A DNA stretch of 7,884 bases from Gammaproteobacteria bacterium (GTDB taxonomy: Bacteria; Pseudomonadota; Gammaproteobacteria; UBA6429; Thiohalophilaceae). Below the pieces are notes generated by a model, which made no database searches, was not told the origin of the DNA, and saw nothing but the letters and a program-made list of their open reading frames with translations. The DNA lies in assembly GCA_003233255.1 (NCBI GenBank), contig QILH01000244.1, positions 1-7,884 on the forward strand, read 5' to 3'. Position 1 is the stretch's first letter, and the number at the start of each line of letters is the position of its first letter. Position numbers and translations under genes: made by a program. Positions 1-7,603 of the stretch are shown in pieces.

Positions 1-1072
1 GGTTAACCGTATGAACAAACAAAATTGATATCGAGCCAATAGCCGCTATTTCTGATAAGTCGAATAAGAGCGATAAGATGATAATTAAAACTCCGCTAAT
101 GATTAACCCTTCCCGACTGTGAGCAATGGGTTTCCCAAATTGAGCAGGAAGCTCGCCGTCTTTAGCCAGTTGATAAGTCACATTGGTTACCGCATACAAA
201 TTTGCGTTAATTGCAGATGCTGTCGCGATTAATGCCGTAATGGCTACGATAGTAAAACCGAGCTGACCAAATATTGGCACCGCCGCTTCTGCTAAAGCAA
301 AATCTTTAGCCGCAATGACTTTTTCAACGGGCAAATTGCCAAAAACAGCGAATGCAATAGCAATATAAAGCACCATAACGAGCAAAATTGCTGTCATCAT
401 TGCTCTCGGGAGTGTTTTAGAAGGATTCGGCATATCCTCCGCCGTATTAGTGATAACGCGAAAGCCTTCAAAAGCAAAGAAGGTAATCGCCAGACTAAAA
501 AATATGTCGTTAGCTGGTGGGTAATATTTGGGAGACAATAATTCTGGATTTAGAAAAAAGATTCCGGCTATTGATAAACCGGCTAATACCGCAAATTTAA
601 TTCCAACCGTGACTCTTTCCAAAACCGCAACATCTTTTGCGCCTTTCAGGTTAATCAAAACAAATAAAACGATGATCCCGATTGAAAAAAAATGGTGCCA
701 TATTTGTGATGCTTCATTAGCGGGGAAAAATGTGACGGCATAATTACCAAATGCTTTAGCAATTAAACTTAAGGAAACGATAGCCGCAAAATACAGCATA
801 ATCCCCATGGTGCCAGTAAAGAAACCAATGCCATAGGATTGCGATAAGTACTCAATTATCCCCCCAGATGAAGGATACCGAGCGCCCAGCTTTCCTAATG
901 AATAGCCACTAAATAAGGCTATGATTCCGCCAATAATAAATGAAATATAAACGGCACTTCCAGAAACCGCGCTCGCCTCGCCAAGCAGCGCAAAAATTCC
1001 TGCGCCAACCATTGCGCCTATGCCCATAGAAACTGCCGACCAGAATCCAATTGGTTTTTTTGATTTATGCAT
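1..1072 (-). CDS. APC-superfamily amino acid permease, ApcT-like (C-terminus off the left edge)
   Basis: This is an inner-membrane amino acid transporter; 357 codons are visible and the frame is still open at base 2. The ATG at 1070-1072 is preceded by AGGG five bases upstream and by an in-frame TAG further up, which fixes the start. TM1 carries the family glycine motif GIGAMVGAGIF (residues 17-27). TM6 is followed by the APC signature around FFAFEGF and AEDMPNPSK (residues 198-219). From memory, the segment from about residue 145 to 290, including a GNLP motif and AKDGELPAQF, matches Methanocaldococcus jannaschii ApcT closely. Lys159 falls at the place of ApcT Lys158, the TM5 lysine that replaces the sodium site and makes transport proton-coupled. 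Proton-driven amino acid uptake is therefore inferred; the substrate is unknown. The reading is unbroken. The gene lies 104 bases beyond its upstream neighbour, so it probably has its own promoter. Confidence 0.9.
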   Translation of the reverse strand, partial: MHKSKKPIGFWSAVSMGIGAMVGAGIFALLGEASAVSGSAVYISFIIGGIIALFSGYSLGKLGARYPSSGGIIEYLSQSYGIGFFTGTMGIMLYFAAIVSLSLIAKAFGNYAVTFFPANEASQIWHHFFSIGIIVLFVLINLKGAKDVAVLERVTVGIKFAVLAGLSIAGIFFLNPELLSPKYYPPANDIFFSLAITFFAFEGFRVITNTAEDMPNPSKTLPRAMMTAILLVMVLYIAIAFAVFGNLPVEKVIAAKDFALAEAAVPIFGQLGFTIVAITALIATASAINANLYAVTNVTYQLAKDGELPAQFGKPIAHSREGLIISGVLIIILSLLFDLSEIAAIGSISILFVHTVN

Positions 1073-1118
1073 ATAGACCCTGAAGTTTATAGGCTAGCAC
1101 TGTAACTAACCTGCCGAC

Positions 1119-1146
1119 TTTAGAGTGACCAGCGAAACAATGTCAC
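1119..1146 (-). promoter_or_regulatory. Candidate permease promoter overlapped by a dyad
   Basis: On the minus strand, GTGACA (1146-1141) matches the sigma-70 -35 consensus at five of six positions. TCTAAA (1124-1119) matches the -10 at four of six, with a 16-base spacer. A perfect five-base inverted repeat, GTGAC-N12-GTCAC (1125-1146), covers the -35 and the spacer, where a repressor could sit. The promoter is a by-eye match and the operator is an inference. Confidence 0.3.
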
Positions 1147-1176
1147 GATAAAATAAGCTTGAATTAATTTTCTCTG

Positions 1177-1710
1177 TTAGTTTTTTTTGCATTCCTCAAC
1201 AACCCATTTAGCATTTAACAATCGAAATACCGTCGTAATGACTGTCGCCGTAAGAAGTACAATAACACTAAGGGGTACCCACTGGTTAATATTCATGCCC
1301 TCATAAGCCATGAAATACAGGAGTAACAGTAAAAGGCCAACACTCATGTTGAGTGACAGGAAAAAATTTGCAATAACTCTAGTTGTATTCTCGTCAAGCT
1401 TTCCTGTTGCCGCAAGAGCAAAACGCTCGCAGAATAAAGAATAAAAATTGGGCCATTTATTCTTTTGAATTTTTGACAGAAGCGTCAATATAGATTCAAT
1501 TGTTATCGCAATGGCCTGTTGCAGTAATGCTATAGCGATGATGACGCTCGCAGAAACAATAGCCGAGCTATCTATCTGACTGAACGCATCGATACTCAGG
1601 CGTTGACCAGGCTCAAGTAGCAGTAAGACTCTCCATGCACCGTATGTAAATAATCCCGGTATTACTATTGTAAGCAAAAGCCATAAGTTCTTCGCTACTG
1701 TTTCAAGCAT
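1177..1710 (-). CDS. Hypothetical four-helix membrane protein
   Basis: I do not recognise this 177-residue protein. It has four strongly hydrophobic stretches, at about residues 9-32, 48-78, 110-136 and 143-165, so it is probably an integral inner-membrane protein. The first stretch contains an IPG turn at 17-19. A basic, aromatic-rich loop (about 79-97, with KIQKNKWPNF) joins helices 2 and 3, and the tail ends in charged residues (EECKKN). There is no lipobox, cleavable signal or catalytic motif that I can see. The start is well supported: AGGGG lies six bases before the ATG at 1708-1710. The gene is read in the same direction as lolB upstream and the permease downstream, but gaps of 123 and 104 bases make a shared operon uncertain. 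The base composition is A+T-rich like the permease and unlike hemA or prfA. Confidence 0.7.
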   Translation of the reverse strand: MLETVAKNLWLLLTIVIPGLFTYGAWRVLLLLEPGQRLSIDAFSQIDSSAIVSASVIIAIALLQQAIAITIESILTLLSKIQKNKWPNFYSLFCERFALAATGKLDENTTRVIANFFLSLNMSVGLLLLLLYFMAYEGMNINQWVPLSVIVLLTATVITTVFRLLNAKWVVEECKKN

Positions 1711-1833
1711 ATAATGCCCCTATTTTAAACCCACGATATTCACCCAGCTAAACTCTAAACCTAACATAAATTTTTTCAGGATGGTTTTTTTGATCTTGAT
1801 GTTAGCAACAGAAAAAAACGTATAGAAATAAAA

Positions 1834-2472
1834 TCAAAATGCACCTAGTGTCCATTTATCGACCACCAGTCGCACGTCGATTTCCTGTTCGGGTTTCTCA
1901 ATAAATACTTTACGCGGTAGATCCATGCCGCTGACCTGGGTATAGCGTTTAAAATTCACTTTCCAGTTTGCGTCTTCTAAATAAGCCAGTCTTCCCTGAC
2001 CATCAAGTTTCGGTTTTTTGATCTGGTCAGGACTGGTCAGGCCCATGACCCAGTAACGCAAACCTTCGACCGGCATGTGCACGCCGGTCTGTTCATACAA
2101 TAAGTCTTCCGGGCGTTCAGCATAAAAACTTTGTTCATCGGAATTCTTTAACACCACACCATCGGCATTGCCAACCAATTTAACTTTTCCTGCTCCAAAT
2201 GGCCCCTGGATTATTATCTGGTAGTCTTTATCTTTTTGTTGCCATTCGAGCGATAAGTTCCAGGCCGCATCGCCCTGGCTAACCAACAACCGCCCGCGCA
2301 GTCGCCAGTACTTAATCGCCGTTAATTCGCTTTGGCGTTGTTCCCATACTTCATTTTGGTTGTCGATAATCGACAAAGGTGGGGTTGTGCTGCAGCCTGC
2401 GAAGACACTGGCCAGCACAAAAACAAAGAATAATTTAAGCGGGTATTTACTTGGTAAAACGGTTAACAACAT
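1834..2472 (-). CDS. lolB: Outer-membrane lipoprotein insertion protein LolB
   Basis: LolB is the outer-membrane lipoprotein that accepts lipoproteins from the periplasmic chaperone LolA and inserts them into the inner leaflet of the outer membrane. The 212-residue product has a signal peptide ending in FAGC, so Cys27 is the predicted lipidated residue. Ser at +2 is compatible with outer-membrane sorting. The mature part shows the LolB pattern YWRLRGRLLVSQGDAAWNLSLEW (residues 55-77), then IIIQGPFGAGKVKLVG. In that second stretch Phe92 sits about where E. coli LolB has Leu68, the protruding-loop residue needed for membrane insertion. RYWVMGL and NWKVNFKRY also match the family. The ATG at 2470-2472 lies inside the upstream TPR gene, a 26-base overlap with no clear Shine-Dalgarno site, so translation is probably coupled. 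Phe at lipobox position -3 is less usual than Leu. ispE does not follow. Confidence 0.93.
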   Translation of the reverse strand: MLLTVLPSKYPLKLFFVFVLASVFAGCSTTPPLSIIDNQNEVWEQRQSELTAIKYWRLRGRLLVSQGDAAWNLSLEWQQKDKDYQIIIQGPFGAGKVKLVGNADGVVLKNSDEQSFYAERPEDLLYEQTGVHMPVEGLRYWVMGLTSPDQIKKPKLDGQGRLAYLEDANWKVNFKRYTQVSGMDLPRKVFIEKPEQEIDVRLVVDKWTLGAF

Positions 2473-4264
2473 CGTTTAATAACTTATGTGTGGGGGTTGC
2501 CCGTAACGCTTCATCCCAAATGTCTTTTGCCATTTCCTGATCACCCATCACCCATAACACTTCTCCCAGATGTGCGGCAATTTCAGCATCGTGCAGTTTA
2601 TCAAGTGCTTTGCGTAAATATTTTACCGCTTCATCGTAATTGCCCAGCCGGTAATAAGCCCAACCTAAACTGTCCAAAGTCGCGGCGTCATCCGGATTAA
2701 TTTTATAGGCCTTTTCGATGTAAGCAAAACCCTCCTTAATTCGATCCGATCGATCAACCATCGTGTAGCCTAGTGCATTTAGCGCCTGCGCATTTTTCGG
2801 TTCGATTTTAATAATTTTTTCCAGATCTGAAAACGTGACGTCAATCCGTTCGATTTTCTCGCTGGTCAACGCACGTGCATATAAAAGTGCGATATTGTCC
2901 TGCATTCTTGCCAGCGCCTCACTGTATAAATCGAAGGCCTCCTGATGCAAACTCGCTTCGCGCAGGATCTCACCCTCGGCAAGAATAAGTCGTTGTTCCA
3001 CATCCGCCGTATCGGCCTGAATCGCATGCAGACGTCCACGAGCATGTTCGAGCCGACCTTCTTTCGCTTCAATGAGCGCAATCCGAATCTGGGAATCAAC
3101 CCGATATTCACCCGAACTGATCACCTTGTACCACTCTACAGCGGTCTCGGTCTTATTTTGTTGTTCCGCAATCTGTCCAAGATAATAACTGGATTCGTTG
3201 ATCCGTTTACCCGATTTGACCAGTTCCTTAAATAAGCTATTGGCCTCATCTAACTCATTTGTTTGCAATGAAAGTAACGCCAATGCATATTTTGAATCGG
3301 GATTCTCAGGTTGCAATTCAATAACGGCCTGAAACTGTTCACGCGCCTCTTTATAACGTTTTTCGTCAACCAGGCGCCGCGCATAGTAATCGCGTAAAAC
3401 GACCTTTGCCGGTAACCGATCAATAACCTGTTGCAGTTCCGTGAGTGCCTGGGCTTTCTTGTTCTGACGGAAGAGTATGTTACTACTCAGAATATAAGCA
3501 TCAGACCATTCTGGACTTAACTTGATAACCTTATCGGCCGCTGCTTTGGCCTCATCCAGATCGCCAACGATTAAGGCCAGCTGACTGTAGGCGTAGAGGG
3601 CCTGTGAATTGTCCTGCCGCGTTTTAACCAGTTGTTGCATAAGATCGAGAACCGATTTCTTGTCTTTTTCCTTGCTCAGCAGCGAGGTAATAAGCATAAA
3701 GATATTATGACTTTTACGTCCCTTTGCCTTTTCATTTAAATTAATTACATTTTCAAGGTGAACCTGAGCCTGCGAAATATTCCCGGTACGGACATTCATT
3801 GCCGCCGCAACCTGATTCGCCTCAATGCTGTCCGGGTAGGTGTCGACCCACATCTTTGACGCCTCAAGCGCGCTGGCACTGTCCCGCGCATAAACGGCGA
3901 TGCGGGTAGCACGTTCAATAACCTGCGGATCACCCGAAATTCGCGCGGCCGCCAGGTATTCACGTACCGCGATCTTAAGCTGACCACGCTGACCGGCTAT
4001 CTCCGCCAGCATCAACCGAAATAGCACTTCCGGGCTTAAATCGGTTTCGATCTCGGGTTCGGGTATGACAGGCGTTTTGGGCTTACTAACTAACTGATCT
4101 ATCTCAATTTTATTCGCTGAATCTGTCTCGTTAGAAACAGCGGCAGATTGAACAGGAGGATTCCCAGCACAGCCTGAAATCAACAGGCTGGCGATAAGAG
4201 CGATTCCGATATGGCCCCATCTGGACCTAACCGCGACGGTGTAAGGGGTGTCTTGCATACGCAT
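2447..4264 (-). CDS. lbcA: TPR-repeat outer-membrane lipoprotein, LbcA-like
   Basis: This 605-residue protein has a signal peptide with lipobox LISGC (Cys32). Ala at +2 is not the Asp retention signal, so outer-membrane location is predicted. A Pro- and acid-rich linker runs to about residue 78. Almost all the rest is helical tetratricopeptide repeats; the clearest are at about 221-254, 255-288, 321-354, 493-526, 527-560 and 561-594, the last three carrying canonical ALNALGY and DSLGWAYYRLGNYDEA patterns. A gene of this architecture between lolB and hemA is the place of Pseudomonas aeruginosa lbcA. LbcA binds the periplasmic protease CtpA and helps it degrade peptidoglycan cross-link hydrolases. 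The symbol rests on synteny and architecture, not on a search, and the partner role is inferred. The start could be the ATG at 4262-4264 or the one at 4256-4258, where GGA is better spaced. The 3' end overlaps lolB. Confidence 0.88.
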   Translation of the reverse strand: MRMQDTPYTVAVRSRWGHIGIALIASLLISGCAGNPPVQSAAVSNETDSANKIEIDQLVSKPKTPVIPEPEIETDLSPEVLFRLMLAEIAGQRGQLKIAVREYLAAARISGDPQVIERATRIAVYARDSASALEASKMWVDTYPDSIEANQVAAAMNVRTGNISQAQVHLENVINLNEKAKGRKSHNIFMLITSLLSKEKDKKSVLDLMQQLVKTRQDNSQALYAYSQLALIVGDLDEAKAAADKVIKLSPEWSDAYILSSNILFRQNKKAQALTELQQVIDRLPAKVVLRDYYARRLVDEKRYKEAREQFQAVIELQPENPDSKYALALLSLQTNELDEANSLFKELVKSGKRINESSYYLGQIAEQQNKTETAVEWYKVISSGEYRVDSQIRIALIEAKEGRLEHARGRLHAIQADTADVEQRLILAEGEILREASLHQEAFDLYSEALARMQDNIALLYARALTSEKIERIDVTFSDLEKIIKIEPKNAQALNALGYTMVDRSDRIKEGFAYIEKAYKINPDDAATLDSLGWAYYRLGNYDEAVKYLRKALDKLHDAEIAAHLGEVLWVMGDQEMAKDIWDEALRATPTHKLLNDVVNRFTK

Positions 4265-4398
4265 ATTCCGTAGTTTATCTCCAAACTATATACAACTTTT
4301 CGGCCAAATACCTAGTATAATTTAGATAATTATTACGGTATTGGTTTCATCCTTGTTATAGAAATTAGCACGTTTCGGGCCAAAAATCTGAGAACTTC
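4265..4398. promoter_or_regulatory. Divergent lbcA-hemA promoter region
   Basis: These 134 A+T-rich bases must drive hemA rightward and the lbcA-lolB pair leftward. For hemA there are two candidate -10 elements. One is a perfect TATAAT at 4316-4321, without a good -35. The other is an extended -10, TG-T-TATAGA, at 4354-4362, which would give a leader of about 30 bases. On the minus strand TATACT (4319-4314) overlaps the first of these, so the two directions could compete. GATAAT-T-ATTACG at 4325-4337 matches 10 of 12 positions of the Fur 6-1-6 pattern. All of these are by-eye matches. Confidence 0.45.
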
Positions 4399-5664
4399 AT
4401 GACTTTAGTAGCACTCGGTATCAATCACAAGACCGCCCCAGTGGAGATACGGGAAAAACTTGCCTTTGCCCCAGATACCGTGCCGACCGCTTTACAGGAT
4501 CTGGTCAATCACGAGTCGGTACAGGAAGCGGTTATTTTGTCCACCTGCAATCGTACTGAGGTCTATTGCGGCCTTGACGACTCCGCCAATGAGGCCGTGG
4601 TCGAATGGCTCAGCGAATATCACCAGTTACCCCTGGAATCGATCTCTCCCTATATATATGCGCATCGAGACGGTGATGCGGTGCAGCACATTCTGCGCGT
4701 TGCCTCTGGACTCGATTCCATGGTTTTGGGCGAACCTCAGATATTGGGCCAGATCAAAGAAGCCTATATGACCGCCAACCAGGCTGGGGTCATCGGCACA
4801 CAATTGAATCGGTTATTCCAGCATACCTTTGCTGTGGCCAAACAGGTTCGCACCGATACGGCCATCGGTGCCAGCCCGGTCTCCGTCGCCTTCGCGGCAG
4901 TAAGCCTGGCACAACAAATTTTCTCTGACTTGAGCGAACATAAGGTTATGCTCATCGGCGCAGGCGAAACCATCGAACTGGTCGCTCGTCACCTGAAAGA
5001 AAATCAGGTCGACCAGATCATCGTCGCCAACCGCACGGTAGAACGCGCCAAAAAATTAGCCAAATTATTTGACGCTGAAGCCATCGCCATTCCGCAAATT
5101 CCGCAGCGATTACCCGAAACCGACATTGTCATCAGCTCCACGGCCAGCCCGCTTCCGTTCATAGGCAAAGGTATGATGGAATCGGTAATCAAAACCCGTA
5201 AACACAAACCGATGTTCATGGTCGACATCGCCGTACCACGCGACATCGAACCCGAAGTCGGCGAGCTCAACGACATCTACCTTTATACTGTCGATGACTT
5301 ACAGGAAGTCATTACCGAGAATCGTAAATCCCGTCAGGAAGCGGCCCACCAGGCTGAAGACATTATCGATACCCAGGTCGAACACTTCATGGGCTGGCTA
5401 CGTTCGCTCGAAGCCGTCGATTCGATTCGCGCCTACCGAGAAAAGTCCTTTCAGTCTCGCGATGAAACCCTGGCCATCGCTAAACGACAACTGCTTGCAG
5501 GGAAAGATCCACAACAGGTGATCGATGAACTCGCACGAGCCCTGACCAATAAGATCATTCACGAACCCAGCGTGCAGATGAAACACGCGGCCTATCACGG
5601 TGAACAGGAACTGCTTGAACACGCCTGCCAGTTACTTGGCATCAACCCCAACACACTCGATTAA
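4399..5664 (+). CDS. hemA: Glutamyl-tRNA reductase HemA
   Basis: HemA reduces glutamyl-tRNA(Glu) with NADPH to glutamate-1-semialdehyde, the first committed step of the C5 route to 5-aminolevulinate, heme and other tetrapyrroles, in the cytoplasm. The 421-residue length is normal. The N-terminal catalytic domain opens with LGINHKTAPVEIREKLAF and holds the nucleophile in STCNRTEVY, Cys50, at the same position as in E. coli. ASGLDSMVLGEPQILGQIK (102-120) is the family signature. The NADPH-binding Rossmann loop is LIGAGET (185-191), followed by the ANRT strand. The C-terminal helical dimerisation domain ends in the HEPSVQMKHAA region. A weak GAGAA-like site lies about five bases before the ATG. 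The stop is 11 bases before prfA, so hemA is the first gene of a hemA-prfA-prmC operon like that of E. coli. No key residue is missing. Confidence 0.98.
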   Translation: MTLVALGINHKTAPVEIREKLAFAPDTVPTALQDLVNHESVQEAVILSTCNRTEVYCGLDDSANEAVVEWLSEYHQLPLESISPYIYAHRDGDAVQHILRVASGLDSMVLGEPQILGQIKEAYMTANQAGVIGTQLNRLFQHTFAVAKQVRTDTAIGASPVSVAFAAVSLAQQIFSDLSEHKVMLIGAGETIELVARHLKENQVDQIIVANRTVERAKKLAKLFDAEAIAIPQIPQRLPETDIVISSTASPLPFIGKGMMESVIKTRKHKPMFMVDIAVPRDIEPEVGELNDIYLYTVDDLQEVITENRKSRQEAAHQAEDIIDTQVEHFMGWLRSLEAVDSIRAYREKSFQSRDETLAIAKRQLLAGKDPQQVIDELARALTNKIIHEPSVQMKHAAYHGEQELLEHACQLLGINPNTLD

Positions 5665-5675
5665 CGAAGGACATT

Positions 5676-6761
5676 ATGAAAGCCTCTTTGCGCACAAAGT
5701 TGCAGCATCTGTCAGAACGTCTGGAAGAAATAAATCATTTGCTTGCCAGCCCGGATATTATTAGTGACCAAAATAAATTTCGCGCCCTGTCACAAGAACA
5801 CGCTCAGCTTGGCCCCATTGTGTCCTGTTATCATGATTATGAAGAAACCCTGACCGCTATCGAAGATGCGAAAGTCATGTTAGAAGAAGACGATCTGGAA
5901 ATGCGTGAGATGGCGCAGGAAGAACTTAAGACCGCAGAAAAACGTCAGGACGTTTTCAGCCAGGAACTGCAACTGTTGATGTTGCCGAAAGATCCAAATG
6001 ACGACAAAAATATCTTTATCGAAGTGCGGGCGGGTACCGGTGGTGATGAGGCCGCCATTTTTGCCGGTGATCTTTACCGGATGTATGCCCGCTACGCGGA
6101 AAAACAACGTTGGCATATCGAGGTCATGAGTGAACACGAAGGTGAGCACGGTGGCTACAAAGAGATCATTGCGCGCATCGAAGGTCAGGGGGCTTATTCA
6201 CGTTTAAAATTTGAATCCGGTGGACATCGAGTACAACGTGTTCCCGAAACAGAATCGCAGGGCCGCGTGCATACCTCGGCCTGCACGGTGGCCATCATGC
6301 CGGAAGTCGATAGCATTGATGAGTTTGATATAAATCCGAGTGACCTGAAGGTCGATACATTCCGTGCCTCCGGTGCCGGCGGTCAGCACGTTAATAAAAC
6401 CGACTCGGCGATCCGCATCACGCATATTCCATCCGGCATTGTCGTCGAATGTCAGGACGAACGTTCACAACATAAAAATCGCGCCCGCGCCATGTCATTG
6501 TTGCAATCGCGTTTACTTACCCAGCAACAGGATAAACAAAACGCCGAACAGGCCGCGACTCGAAAGTTACAGGTCGGCAGTGGCGATCGTTCACAACGCA
6601 TACGCACTTATAATTATCCACAAGGTCGCTTAAGTGATCACCGCATTAATTTAACGTTGTATAAACTGGATGACGTGATGCAGGGCAATCTTGATGAAGT
6701 GATTAACCCACTAATCAATGAACATCAGGCGGATCTATTAGCCAGCATGAGTGATGACTAA
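5676..6761 (+). CDS. prfA: Peptide chain release factor 1
   Basis: RF1 reads UAA and UAG stop codons in the ribosomal A site and triggers release of the finished protein. The 361-residue length is standard. The N-terminal coiled helical domain (about 1-110) is followed by IEVRAGTGGDEAAIF, the start of the codon-recognition domain. The stop-codon PxT motif reads P190-E191-T192 in QRVPETESQGR; E. coli has PAT, and other bacterial RF1 proteins have PET. The catalytic motif GGQ is at 235-237 within SGAGGQHVNKTDSAI. RF1 rather than RF2 is shown by PxT in place of SPF and by the absence of an in-frame stop near codon 25. AAGGA lies four bases before the ATG at 5676. The 3' end overlaps prmC, whose product methylates Gln237, so enzyme and substrate are co-expressed. 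Confidence 0.98.
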   Translation: MKASLRTKLQHLSERLEEINHLLASPDIISDQNKFRALSQEHAQLGPIVSCYHDYEETLTAIEDAKVMLEEDDLEMREMAQEELKTAEKRQDVFSQELQLLMLPKDPNDDKNIFIEVRAGTGGDEAAIFAGDLYRMYARYAEKQRWHIEVMSEHEGEHGGYKEIIARIEGQGAYSRLKFESGGHRVQRVPETESQGRVHTSACTVAIMPEVDSIDEFDINPSDLKVDTFRASGAGGQHVNKTDSAIRITHIPSGIVVECQDERSQHKNRARAMSLLQSRLLTQQQDKQNAEQAATRKLQVGSGDRSQRIRTYNYPQGRLSDHRINLTLYKLDDVMQGNLDEVINPLINEHQADLLASMSDD

Positions 6762-7599
6762 AACCTTAGGTGAATTGCACAAGCAGGCCATCACTGAGCT
6801 TACTGGACACACTGACTCTGCACGACTGGATGTCGATTTAATTATAGGCCATGTCTTATCGATTCCACGCACCGCCATCCTCACCCAGGATCAGATGACA
6901 CTCAGCACTGAAGAGGTGCTGCAAATTCAAGAACTCATTAAAAAACGCACGCAAAGTTATCCCGTTGCGTACATCACCGGCTCTCGTCATTTCTGGGATC
7001 TCGAATTAAGCGTAACCGAAGCGACCTTAATCCCCCGTCCCGAAACCGAATTACTCGTTGAAATGGCCTTGTCATTATTCCCAGAAGAGCAAACAACCCA
7101 TCTTCTGGATCTTGGCACCGGCAGCGGTGCGATCGCGATTGCAATTGCGCACGCACGGCCTGCATGGCATGTAACAGCCTGCGACAACTCGCCCGCAGCA
7201 CTTTTGGTAGCACGTAACAATGCTGAATCCTATCAGTTAGAAAATATAGCTTTGATTAATAGCGACTGGTTTGAGGCGATTCCGGGCACCCAAAAATTTG
7301 ACCTAATCCTGTCTAATCCACCTTATATCGAAAAAGATGATCCTCACCTAAAACAAGGCGACATCCAATACGAACCGCCATCAGCACTTTGTGCTGGACA
7401 GGATGGCCTTAACGACATTCGCTTGCTCATACCCACAGCTAAAAAATACTTAAATTCTAACGGCTGGTTATGGCTCGAACATGGTTTTGATCAGGCACAA
7501 AGAGTTAAAGACTTATTCAGTGAATATCACTACACTAATATAAAACAGCATATCGACTTATCTGGCCATATCCGTATCACTGGCGGGAAGCTTAATTAA
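6754..7599 (+). CDS. prmC: RF1/RF2 N5-glutamine methyltransferase PrmC (HemK)
   Basis: PrmC transfers a methyl group from S-adenosylmethionine to the side-chain nitrogen of the GGQ glutamine of release factors, which speeds peptide release. The N-terminal helical domain (about 1-75) binds the release factor. The linker TGSRHFWDLELSVTEATLIPRPETE is the family hallmark. The Rossmann methyltransferase domain has SAM motif I, DLGTGSG, at residues 119-125 and the active-site NPPY at 188-191 followed by I-E-K-D-D-P-H-L. I place the start at the ATG at 6754, giving 281 residues and an 8-base ATGACTAA overlap with prfA. A GTG one codon earlier (6751) is the alternative. No strong Shine-Dalgarno site is visible, so translational coupling to prfA is likely. 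The length matches the usual 275-285 residues, and the gene appears intact. Confidence 0.96.
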   Translation: MTKTLGELHKQAITELTGHTDSARLDVDLIIGHVLSIPRTAILTQDQMTLSTEEVLQIQELIKKRTQSYPVAYITGSRHFWDLELSVTEATLIPRPETELLVEMALSLFPEEQTTHLLDLGTGSGAIAIAIAHARPAWHVTACDNSPAALLVARNNAESYQLENIALINSDWFEAIPGTQKFDLILSNPPYIEKDDPHLKQGDIQYEPPSALCAGQDGLNDIRLLIPTAKKYLNSNGWLWLEHGFDQAQRVKDLFSEYHYTNIKQHIDLSGHIRITGGKLN

Positions 7600-7603
7600 C
7601 AAC

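Noticed and set aside
528..743. A 71-codon open frame on the plus strand
   Set aside because: It lies entirely antisense to the well-conserved permease and has no family features.
1784..1819. Inverted repeat GTTTTTTT/AAAAAAAC with a 20-base loop after lolB, as a terminator
   Set aside because: The stem is almost all A-T pairs, the loop is long, and no T-run follows on the minus strand; it is probably just A+T-rich spacer.
2945..3235. A 96-codon plus-strand frame antisense to the TPR gene
   Set aside because: It is a by-product of the TPR coding sequence, with no start signal or recognisable protein.
6243..6251. PET instead of PAT in the RF1 stop-codon motif
   Set aside because: The middle residue of PxT varies, and PET is found in other bacterial RF1 proteins; it does not suggest altered stop reading.
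7129..7136. GCGATCGC palindrome of the HIP1 type
   Set aside because: It occurs once, inside the prmC SAM motif region, where Ala-Ile codons explain it.
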